Shown here piece after piece: positions 1 through 6,560 of a stretch of DNA of 9,006 nt. The DNA comes from Planctomycetota bacterium (GTDB taxonomy: Bacteria > Planctomycetota > SKW154), in assembly GCA_026418755.1 (NCBI GenBank), contig JAOAAR010000054.1:1-9006 (forward strand), read 5' to 3'. Both the position numbers and the translations under genes were made by a program. The notes below the pieces were generated by a model. That model was given only the letters and a program-made list of their open reading frames with translations. It was not told where the DNA came from and searched no databases. The first letter of the stretch is position 1; each line of letters begins with the position of its first letter.

Positions 1-1520
1 ATATCCATCACTACCCTCGTCAAAGCGAAAAAACATTCTTCCTGCAGTCTGCTGTTACTTGAGCCAATCCCCTCGGCAAGTCTCTTCAGCGCCTCACCAG
101 TCCTGTAAAATGCGAGTGTCTGAACCATTGCAACTTTCACTTCCGAAGACGAACCCTTTTCATCAAAGATTCTAATCGCAGAGGCAAGTGCTTTCTCGTC
201 GAGTATATAACAGAGGGCATTACCAACGCTTAAAGCAACATTCGGCGCATCGGAAACAGCACATTGCACCAACTCGTCAACAAAGTCAACTCTTCTTAAC
301 CAGCCTAGAAGAAGTGCACACATCGCTCTCATCTGGGGGCTCGGCGCTCGCTTCATCGCTAAAACAACCCCCTTCACTACCCCCTCATCCGCGACCCGCC
401 ACAAGACTTGCACAAGACGATGCGCAATCTGCGGGTCGTCAATGTAAAGCATCTGCACAAGAGCACTTCTTGCCTCCTCCGTGTCAAAACCTGAAAGTAT
501 GTTGATGCAAGCAACTCTCACGATTGTGTCGGATTCGGGTGCGACCGCCTTCTCTGCGACTCGGCGCAGAATAGAAGGTTCTCCCAACTCTTTGAGCGCT
601 ATTGCCGCCGCCTCAACTACTCCGCCATCGGCATCCGACAACAGTGAAATAAGCAAGTCCGCCTGATTCTTAGATTTCATCCTCCCTAACGCACGCGCAC
701 CGAATTTACGCACATAAGCGGACGGTAACTGCGAATCTGTTATCGCTGCTACCACCGCCCCCTCGTCCCTTAAGTCAACCAATTCCCACAGGGTCTCCAT
801 CGCTTCTTCTCGCAACTCTACAACAGGTTCCTTGAGAAGCGGAAGTAGAGATTCCACCACTTTACGGTTCTCTTTCACAAAAGGCTTATGCTTAACCGTC
901 CGTATAGCAAACGCAGCCGCGCGCCGCTCAATCATATCCCCCGACCCGAGCATTCCAAGCAACCTCTCTACCGTCTTCTCATCGGCAAACCGCTTCATAT
1001 ACCGCCACCCTGCATCCCAGGCTCTCCCTACAAGCCAAACCTCGGGCTCCAAAAAGAGACTCTCCAGACTCTTGTCCCCGAATTCAGCCAACAAGAATAA
1101 TGAATGCTCCCGCGAAAGCGGCGGATATTGCTTGTTCCTCCATATCGCTACCAACCTGTTTATCACATGGGAATCAAAGTGCTTGCTCAATCTCTGCGAA
1201 AGGATTTCGTAAGATTGCGTGTTCTCATCAGTGTAAGGACTGACCAATGCCTCCAGACAAAAATCTATCGCCTTCCGAGCGTCCAACTTCTCAACCAGCC
1301 ACCGAAGTGCTTCCATCCGCCGACCCAATTCGTTACTGTGAAAATTCTCCACTTGCCTCCGAACTTCCAATGTCGGCATCAGAACAAACAAGAATACACT
1401 CAACGCAACCCCTATGGTAGAAGATGTGAAGATAATGCGAAATCGCCTCTTCTTCACTACCCCCTTTAACTCTTCCATTCTCTCACTTACCGTCGGAGGC
1501 ATTTTCTTCTCTTCATCCAT
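1..1520 (-). CDS. Membrane-anchored HEAT-repeat protein, 3' end outside window (partial)
   Basis: An uninterrupted minus-strand frame of 506 codons runs off the left edge. It starts at ATG 1518-1520 (MDEEKKMPPTVSER). Residues 1-28 are charged and end in a KKRRFR stop-transfer-like cluster. Residues about 29-48 (IIFTSSTIGVALSVFLFVLM) form one membrane helix, so the bulk lies on the far side, probably the periplasm. From about residue 180 the chain is a run of paired amphipathic helices of HEAT type, for example PVVELREEAMETLWELVD, YVRKFGARALGRM and GGVVEAAAIALKELGEPSIL. HEAT arrays are protein-binding scaffolds; no enzymatic motif was seen in the visible part. The start is supported by a good promoter about 35 bp upstream, but the ribosome site is weak (AAACGGA); Met7 and Met15 are alternatives. 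The partner and the specific role are unknown. Confidence 0.85.
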   Translation of the reverse strand, partial: MDEEKKMPPTVSERMEELKGVVKKRRFRIIFTSSTIGVALSVFLFVLMPTLEVRRQVENFHSNELGRRMEALRWLVEKLDARKAIDFCLEALVSPYTDENTQSYEILSQRLSKHFDSHVINRLVAIWRNKQYPPLSREHSLFLLAEFGDKSLESLFLEPEVWLVGRAWDAGWRYMKRFADEKTVERLLGMLGSGDMIERRAAAFAIRTVKHKPFVKENRKVVESLLPLLKEPVVELREEAMETLWELVDLRDEGAVVAAITDSQLPSAYVRKFGARALGRMKSKNQADLLISLLSDADGGVVEAAAIALKELGEPSILRRVAEKAVAPESDTIVRVACINILSGFDTEEARSALVQMLYIDDPQIAHRLVQVLWRVADEGVVKGVVLAMKRAPSPQMRAMCALLLGWLRRVDFVDELVQCAVSDAPNVALSVGNALCYILDEKALASAIRIFDEKGSSSEVKVAMVQTLAFYRTGEALKRLAEGIGSSNSRLQEECFFALTRVVMD

Positions 1521-1553
1521 TCCGTTTCGCTCGCTTAAAAAACTCTTGAAATG

Positions 1554-1582
1554 ATTATACAACTCCGCATTTGCCTATTCAA
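1554..1582 (-). promoter_or_regulatory. Sigma-70-type promoter for the HEAT-repeat gene
   Basis: Read on the minus strand, a -35 element TTGAAT (1582-1577) is followed by a 17-base spacer and a perfect -10 TATAAT (1559-1554). The -10 is directly preceded by TG. A start about 7 bases downstream would leave a leader of roughly 27 nt before ATG 1520. The promoter indicates that the HEAT-repeat gene is transcribed on its own and not from the decayed gene upstream. Confidence 0.65.
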
Positions 1583-1600
1583 AACCAAAACTATATCGCA

Positions 1601-1620
1601 TCTTCTCATTTTTGAGAAGA
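1601..1620. repeat. Perfect 8-bp inverted repeat with TTTT loop
   Basis: TCTTCTCA and TGAGAAGA flank a four-base T loop. The repeat lies between the relic gene and the HEAT-gene promoter, about 20 bp upstream of the -35. It lacks a T-run after the stem on either strand: plus is followed by AAAAAGGG, minus by TGCGATAT. It is therefore not a standard intrinsic terminator. It could be a protein-binding palindrome or a hairpin in read-through RNA. Confidence 0.5.
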
Positions 1621-1646
1621 AAAAGGGCAAATTGATTCTGAATCGT

Positions 1647-2146
1647 TCAGTGTTTCCGAAGTTTGCCTACTCGCTTCAGTAGAGAAGTCTTGTTTCGCGT
1701 ATACGACAGAAATTTATTCCCTTTTCGAGAAAACAAGCACCGTAGGGCTTTCTTAACCGGAGTTTGATTGTTTATTCGCACTTTCCGAAGCAAGAAACTT
1801 GCCATCAGGACTGAAACAGAGGGACCAGACAGGACTATTATGTTCCTTAAAAACCTGCGGAATATTCTGAAGTGCTGCGAGAGTTTTTCGTTGTTCGAGC
1901 GCCGCATCGCTCACAGAGGGGAATGTGCAAGTGCTTTCAGAATCACCTTGTTCAGTTCATCAGACAGCCAATCAATCGGCTTGATTCCCCTTTTTACAAT
2001 AACTTGCACAATAACCTGCTCGTAGGTTCCTTTTCAGGAGCGACATCAGAGACGGAGATTAAAGTTTTTTGTTCGATGAGGTTTCTGCAGAAGGAGCAGG
2101 AGGCGGTATCATTTGCGATTTGTGTTCCTCAACTATCGCATTTCAT
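1647..2146 (-). pseudogene. Decayed zinc-ribbon / Ser-Thr kinase / WD40 protein
   Basis: No intact frame is present, but consecutive pieces of one protein can be read on the minus strand. (1) From ATG 2146, after a purine-rich ribosome site (GAGAAGAGAGGGG), comes MKCDS-stop-GTQIANDTASCSFCRNLIE. This is an N-terminal zinc ribbon (C-x2-C ... C-x2-C) whose second Cys codon is TGA (2131-2129). (2) In another frame, about 2030-1912, comes GTYEQVIVQVIVKRGI followed by KPIDWLSDELNKVILKALAH. This matches the last helices of bacterial Ser/Thr kinase domains; the catalytic core (P-loop, HRD, DFG) is absent, implying an internal deletion near 2035. (3) After a stop and a frame change, about 1875-1780, comes VFKEHNSPVWSLCFSPDGKF followed by LAS, a clear WD40 repeat, ending at TAA. 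(4) In yet another frame, LFSRKGNKFLS (about 1730-1700) looks like a further WD40 strand. The kinase plus WD40 architecture is known in Planctomycetota and relatives. This is a dead relic, not a functional gene. Confidence 0.75.
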
Positions 2147-2240
2147 CCCCTCTCTTCTCTTTGGGAGCGTGGATGACTCTTATAGTTGGTGCTGAGGAAG
2201 GTTTCTTGCGTAGATAGGATTTTAAGGAGGCATTGGAAGA

Positions 2241-2270
2241 TTGTTTTTTGAGGGAGGTTTGCTGTATAAT
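2241..2270 (+). promoter_or_regulatory. Promoter of the kdsB-pyrG operon
   Basis: A perfect -10 TATAAT lies at 2265-2270, directly preceded by TG, with a weak -35 TTGTTT at 2241-2246 (18-base spacer). Transcription would start near 2277, about 20 nt before the kdsB ATG. The leader contains the kdsB ribosome site GGAAGGT (2286-2292). All four downstream genes overlap or nearly abut, so this is the likely operon promoter. Confidence 0.6.
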
Positions 2271-2296
2271 ATGGGTGTATTAGTCGGAAGGTAGAG

Positions 2297-3037
2297 ATGG
2301 TTCTTATAGTCATACCTGCGCGTTTGGGTTCGACTCGTTTGGAGCGGAAGATGCTTTTGGAGGAGACAGGGAAGTATCTGATTCAGCACACATACGAGGC
2401 GGCTAAGAGGGCGAGGTGTGAGAAGCGCATCATTGTGGCGACTGATTCTGAGGAGATAGTGAGGGCGGCGGAGAGGTTTGGTGCAGAGGTGATGATGACC
2501 TCGAAGGAGCATCGCTGTGGGAGCGAGCGGGTAGCGGAGGTGGCGCAGCGGTTTTCCGAGTATTCTCACATAATAAATCTGCAGGGCGATGAGGCGGAGA
2601 TAGAGTCTGATGTTATCGATTCGGTGGCAGAGGAGTTAGAGAAGGAAGAGGTTGCGCCTGTTGTGACTGCTGCTGCGTCTGTGATTGACCCTGTTCTTCT
2701 GTCTGACCCTGCTGTAGTAAAAGTGGCGACCGACAAGAATGGTTATGCGCTTTACTTTTCTCGCTCGGAGATTCCTTACGAACGGAATTTTGTTGAGGAT
2801 GTGCAGCCGTTTCTTGCTCATATTGGCATTTACGGTTACAAGCGTGATTTTCTCCTTGAGTTTGTAGGGATGGAGCGGACTCCGCTGGAACGGGTTGAGG
2901 ATTTGGAGCAACTGCGCGTATTGGAGAACGGCTTCAGGATAAAGGTTGTTCGTGTATTGAAGTATCATCGGGGCATAGACACTATGCAGGACTACAGAGC
3001 GTTTGTTGAGCGGTATAGAGGCGAGACCAAAAAATGA
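2297..3037 (+). CDS. kdsB: 3-deoxy-manno-octulosonate cytidylyltransferase (CMP-Kdo synthetase)
   Basis: KdsB joins CTP and Kdo to give CMP-Kdo and pyrophosphate in the cytoplasm. This is the activation step before Kdo is placed on lipid A. The 246-aa length is normal for the family. Signatures in order: IPARLGSTRLERK (6-18) for nucleotide binding, ATDSEEI (48-54), HRCGSERVAEV (72-82), NLQGDEAEIES (94-104) with the metal-binding Asp, YALYFSRSEIPY (150-161), HIGIYGYKRDFL (175-186), TPLERVEDLEQLRVLENG (195-212) and GIDT (226-229). Two usually conserved prolines are replaced: the RLPxK type motif reads RLERK, and GDEP reads GDEA. The start is fixed by the GGAAGGT ribosome site and by the family's usual short N-terminus. 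The stop overlaps the next start (ATGA). The gene marks a Kdo-containing lipopolysaccharide. Confidence 0.95.
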   Translation: MVLIVIPARLGSTRLERKMLLEETGKYLIQHTYEAAKRARCEKRIIVATDSEEIVRAAERFGAEVMMTSKEHRCGSERVAEVAQRFSEYSHIINLQGDEAEIESDVIDSVAEELEKEEVAPVVTAAASVIDPVLLSDPAVVKVATDKNGYALYFSRSEIPYERNFVEDVQPFLAHIGIYGYKRDFLLEFVGMERTPLERVEDLEQLRVLENGFRIKVVRVLKYHRGIDTMQDYRAFVERYRGETKK

Positions 3038-3627
3038 TTGACAGATTTTTTAGAAAACGGATTGACATATACACGCCATTTGGGGTGGTAGTGATTTTTC
3101 TGCCTTCTACTCTGGTGTGGAGGGGGTCGGCAAAGAGTGAGGTTTTGCTGTATGTTGTGGGGGTGATGGTGGTTGGTATAGGTGCGCTTTTCAGGTTCTG
3201 GGCGGCTCGATATTGTGGGAAGAGGCTGAAACACAACGATGTAAAAAGGTTTGTAACCTGTGGTCCTTACTCTGTTTTCCGCAATCCGCTTTACATTGCA
3301 AATATTATGATGACCTGTGGTTTCCTTCTGTTTGCACAGATGTGGTGGCTTCTGCCCTTTTTTCTTTTTTATGCTTTTTTGCGTCATACTCTTGTTGTGA
3401 GGAGGGAAGAGAAGTCTCTTGAAACCGAGTTCGGTGATGAATACAGAGACTATAAGAGGAGAGTTCACCGCTGGTTGCCGAGTCTTTTTAACTTTTTTCG
3501 CACCGAGCATAAGCCGCTTTATAGGTGGCGTGATGTTTTAAGAAGGGAATCTTCTTACTTGCTTGTTGCTTCTGTCGCCTTGGTTTTTCTTTTTTTCAAA
3601 AACAATCTTCTGGATGTTTTCGTATGA
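3034..3627 (+). CDS. Isoprenylcysteine/phospholipid methyltransferase-family membrane protein
   Basis: This 197-aa integral membrane protein carries the signature of the ICMT/PEMT superfamily of SAM-dependent membrane methyltransferases. CGPYSVFRNPLYIAN (76-90) is followed by the EE-containing stretch RREEKSLETEFGDEYRDYKR (123-142), with RVHRWLP after it. Hydrophobic segments lie at about 13-29, 37-57, 88-121 and 174-192. Bacterial members methylate lipids, isoprenoids or small molecules, and the substrate cannot be read from sequence. It overlaps kdsB by 4 bases (ATGA) and ends in an ATGA of its own, so it is translationally coupled inside the operon. This suggests an envelope-related substrate (inference). 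The region after residue 150 (basic helix plus one membrane helix) is laid out like that of the second family member at 7682-8461. Confidence 0.8.
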   Translation: MIDRFFRKRIDIYTPFGVVVIFLPSTLVWRGSAKSEVLLYVVGVMVVGIGALFRFWAARYCGKRLKHNDVKRFVTCGPYSVFRNPLYIANIMMTCGFLLFAQMWWLLPFFLFYAFLRHTLVVRREEKSLETEFGDEYRDYKRRVHRWLPSLFNFFRTEHKPLYRWRDVLRRESSYLLVASVALVFLFFKNNLLDVFV

Positions 3628-3641
3628 TTCGGGGAAGGTTT

Positions 3642-3650
3642 AAGGAGGAA
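3642..3650 (+). promoter_or_regulatory. Strong ribosome binding site deciding the TPR-protein start
   Basis: AAGGAGGAA lies 3 to 5 bases before ATG 3654 (with an in-frame GTG at 3651). It favours 3654 over the in-frame ATG at 3624, which overlaps the upstream stop but has no comparable site and would put ten polar residues ahead of the signal peptide. Confidence 0.7.
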
Positions 3651-3653
3651 GTG

Positions 3654-4934
3654 ATGGCTCGTATATGTTGGATGTTTGTTTTTTTTGTCTTTGTATGGAG
3701 CGTTACGCTGTGGGTTTATGCTGGCGATGTGGAAAAGACAAGAGTGGTTGAGAGGAGAATCCTGCCACTTCCATTTATGAACAGAGGAAAGGCGGAGGAG
3801 AACTGGCTGGGATATGCTCTTTGCGATTCGGTTCATTTTAAATGCGGTCGTGCGCTGAAAGAGGATGTTCAGATAGTTTTCTATGATTACGAGCAGGTGT
3901 TGGCGGTTTTAAGCGAACTACTTCTTTTGCGTTCTGACTTGACTGAGGCGAGGCATATAAGGAGAGTGGCTGCCCGTTTCGGGGCGACCCATGTGGTCAC
4001 CGGAGAGTACTCTTCTAAAGACGGGAAGGTCTCTATTAAAATCTTCTTATATGGATACTCGCCGAAAGATGATTCGTTGCAGAAACTCAAAGAGGCTTCT
4101 GTTGAAGGTTCTATTAGTTCTCTTGAAAATTTGCTTGTTTCTGTCTCTGAGAATCTTCTGATACTGCTTGATTTCAGTCGCAAGTTTTCGCTTGAAGGGC
4201 TTGTTCTGAAAGACGCCTCTCTTTATGTCGAGTATGCGAAGGTATTGCTCAACAAGCGCGACCCTGATTGTTACGAAAAAGCGATGGATATTTTGGGGAG
4301 GCTGCATGAGAAGAGCAAGGAGGCGGCGGTTCTTTACCAGTTGGGCTGGTTCTCTGTGCAGAAGGCGTTGAGTATGGAAGACGAGAGTCAGATGAAACTT
4401 TTCTTCGATGTTGCGAAGAAATTGTTTCGTGCTGCGGGAGAATCTGACTCTTCTTTTGCTCGTGCGTTCAATTCGCTCGGGATGATTCTCCTTGCGGAGA
4501 ACAATTTTGCTGAGGCGGAGGTTCAGTTCGCAAAGGCGTCAAAAGCAGACAAAAAACTTTCTGACTGTTACTACAATCTTGGCAGTCTTTATCTGAAAAT
4601 CAGGAAGTACGAGAAGGCTGTGGAATCGCTGAAGACTGCCTATTCGCTGAAACCGGGAGATTCTGCAATTGCGAACTCTTTAGGATGTGCGTATTTTGAG
4701 ATGGAGAAGCAGGGGGAGGCGGAGGAGTGGTATAAGAAGGCGGTTGAGTTGAACAGAGATTGCAAAGAGGCGCATATGGGGTTGGGGCTTCTTTACGACG
4801 AGAAGGGGGAGAAGGAGAAGGCGGCGGAGCATTATGGGAGGTATGTGGAATTGGGGGGGGAAGATGAAGGGATTGTTGCACGCTTGGAGCAGTTAAGGCG
4901 AGAGATTTTGAGGGGGGAGAAGAAGGAGAAGTGA
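3654..4934 (+). CDS. Exported TPR-repeat protein with TolB-N/FlgO-like N-terminal domain
   Basis: From ATG 3654 the protein has 426 residues and begins with a typical signal peptide: MARICW, a hydrophobic core, then VYA before Gly24 as the likely cleavage site. Residues about 30-180 contain RRILPLPFMNRGKAEENWLG and later ARFGATHVVTGEYSSKDGKV, then SIKIFLYGYS. This pattern (ILPF..., then a Gly-Ala-Thr strand and a paired beta strand) resembles periplasmic TolB-N/FlgO-like domains. From about residue 215 to 405 come TPR motifs, best seen in ARAFNSLGMILLAENNFAEA, YYNLGSLYLKIRKYEKAVES, AIANSLGCAYFEMEKQGEAE and AHMGLGLLYDEKGEKEKAAE. TPRs bind proteins, so an envelope assembly or scaffold role is likely; the partner is unknown. 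An in-frame ATG at 3624 overlaps the previous stop but is less likely as start. The pyrG start follows 9 bases after the stop. Confidence 0.85.
   Translation: MARICWMFVFFVFVWSVTLWVYAGDVEKTRVVERRILPLPFMNRGKAEENWLGYALCDSVHFKCGRALKEDVQIVFYDYEQVLAVLSELLLLRSDLTEARHIRRVAARFGATHVVTGEYSSKDGKVSIKIFLYGYSPKDDSLQKLKEASVEGSISSLENLLVSVSENLLILLDFSRKFSLEGLVLKDASLYVEYAKVLLNKRDPDCYEKAMDILGRLHEKSKEAAVLYQLGWFSVQKALSMEDESQMKLFFDVAKKLFRAAGESDSSFARAFNSLGMILLAENNFAEAEVQFAKASKADKKLSDCYYNLGSLYLKIRKYEKAVESLKTAYSLKPGDSAIANSLGCAYFEMEKQGEAEEWYKKAVELNRDCKEAHMGLGLLYDEKGEKEKAAEHYGRYVELGGEDEGIVARLEQLRREILRGEKKEK
4853..4860 (+). repeat. Run of eight G bases inside the TPR gene
   Basis: The run encodes part of ELGGED about 25 codons before the stop. 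Such runs are prone to slippage in replication and to sequencing error. The frame is intact here. Confidence 0.6.
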
Positions 4935-4943
4935 GGAGAGGAT

Positions 4944-6556
4944 ATGGCAAGGAAATACATCTTCATAACGGGCGGTGTTGTTTCGTCGCTCGGAAAGGGG
5001 TTGACTTCTGCATCTATGGCGATGCTTCTTGAGAGGAGGGGGTTCAAAGTTGCGATTCAGAAGATAGACCCATATATAAATGTTGACCCTGGAACGATGA
5101 GCCCTTTTCAGCACGGGGAGGTTTATGTTACGGAGGATGGCGTGGAGGCTGACCTGGATTTGGGGCATTATGAGCGTTTTTCCAGTTCTCTTATCAATCG
5201 TAATTCTAATTTCACGACGGGGCGTGTCTACTACAATGTGATTAAGAAGGAGCGGCGTGGCGATTATCTTGGCAGGACTGTGCAAGTTGTTCCTCATATA
5301 ACGGATGAGATAAAGCGTCTGATAAAGCGTGCGGGCAGAGGGGCGGAGATTCTCATTTCGGAAGTGGGAGGTACTGTAGGAGACATTGAAGGATTACCGT
5401 TTCTTGAAGCGATAAGGCAGTTGCGTCTTGAAGTGGGGGAGGGTTGTGCGCTCAATATTCATCTCACGCTTATTCCGTATCTTAAGACATCGAACGAGAT
5501 AAAGACGAAGCCGACACAACGCTCTGTTGGGAAACTACGCGAGATAGGAATCCAGCCTGACATAATCATCTGTCGGACATCAGTGCCGTTGATGGATGAG
5601 GCTCGCAGAAAAATCTCTCTTTTCTGCAATGTGAGGACTGAGGCGGTGATTGAGGAGCGCGATGTTGCCTACTCGATATATGAGGTTCCGATTGACTTAC
5701 ATAAGCAGAATCTTGATGGTTTGATTCTTAAGGCTTTGAGACTCCGTCCACGACGAGAACCAAACCTCGACGACTGGAATCATCTTCTTGAGACGATTCG
5801 CAATCCTGATGATGAATGCACGATTGCACTTGTAGGCAAGTATGTGCAGATTATTGATAGTTACAAATCAATTCACGAGGCGCTTGCACATGGCGGAATT
5901 GCGAACTCTGCCAAAGTGAACATCCGCTACATTGATTCGGAAAAGATTGAGACAGAAGGCTTAGGTGCGTTTATGGTGTCCTGATTCCTGGCGGATTTGG
6001 AGCAAGAGGGATTGAGGGAAAGATTGAGGCAACAAGATTCGCACGCGAACATAAGATTCCATTTTTTGGAATCTGCCTTGGTATGCAGGTGGCAACCATC
6101 GAGTTTGCGAGGAATGTGTTGGGACTGAAGGGTGCCCATTCTACGGAGTTTTCTCCTGATACGCCTTATCCTGTGATTGATATTATGCAAGCACAGAAGA
6201 ATCTGCGAAAGAAAGGGGCGACGATGCGGCTGGGAGCGTATCCTTGTAGACTCAGTAAGGATTCACTCTCGTTTGACGCGTATAAAAGCGACTATATTCA
6301 AGAAAGGCACAGACATCGTTATGAGTTCAACAACAAGTTTCTGGAGGCATTTGAAAAGGCTGGGATGAGAGTGGCCGGAATCTATGAAAAAGAGAACCTT
6401 GTTGAGATTCTTGAGTTGAAGGAGCATCCTTGGTTTGTAGGGGTTCAGTTCCATCCCGAGTTCAAATCGAAGCCTCTTAAACCCCATCCTTTGTTTGCTT
6501 CGTTCATTCGCGCCGCACTCGACCACAAATACCGCCTTCTCTCTCAAAGAAAATGA
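4944..6556 (+). CDS. pyrG: CTP synthase, interrupted by a one-base frameshift
   Basis: CTP synthase converts UTP, ATP and glutamine to CTP. The first frame (4944-5984, 346 aa) holds the synthetase domain. It shows the P-loop GGVVSSLGKG, IDPYINVDPGTMSPFQHGEV, DLDLGHYERF, the Mg-binding SEVGGTVGDIEG, and the start of the glutaminase domain (ALVGKYV). It then hits TGA at 5982 after LGAFMVS. The family sequence resumes at once in the -1 frame from about 5972 (GVLIPGGFGARGIEGK), through the catalytic Cys in FGICLGMQ and the His-Glu pair in FHPEF, to TGA 6554-6556. Restoring one base (TTT-GAT-GGT in place of TTTATGGT at 5970-5977, giving F-D-G) yields 537 aa, the normal length. The lesion is either a sequencing/assembly error or a real mutation; pyrG is usually essential, which favours error or a very recent change. 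The ribosome site is AGGAGAGG (4934-4941). It is the last gene of the kdsB operon. Confidence 0.93.
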
Positions 6557-6560
6557 TTTT

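Noticed and set aside
188..1469. Several plus-strand ORFs across the left 1.5 kb
   Set aside because: They are antisense to the continuous 506-codon HEAT-repeat frame on the minus strand and resemble no protein family.
1647..1907. Minus-strand 86-codon ORF read as a gene
   Set aside because: It is only one frame of the decayed kinase-WD40 relic. It crosses the WD40 segment out of frame and has no ribosome site.
2221..2291. TTAAGGAGG followed by a 17-codon TTG-started frame ahead of kdsB, as a leader peptide
   Set aside because: The predicted promoter -10 lies inside this frame, so it would not be transcribed from it. No amino-acid bias or attenuator hairpin was seen.
5967..5984. Programmed -1 ribosomal frameshifting in pyrG
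   Set aside because: GCGTTTATG does not fit the X-XXY-YYZ slippery pattern, no stimulating hairpin is evident, and CTP synthase is not known to be recoded. A missing base is simpler.
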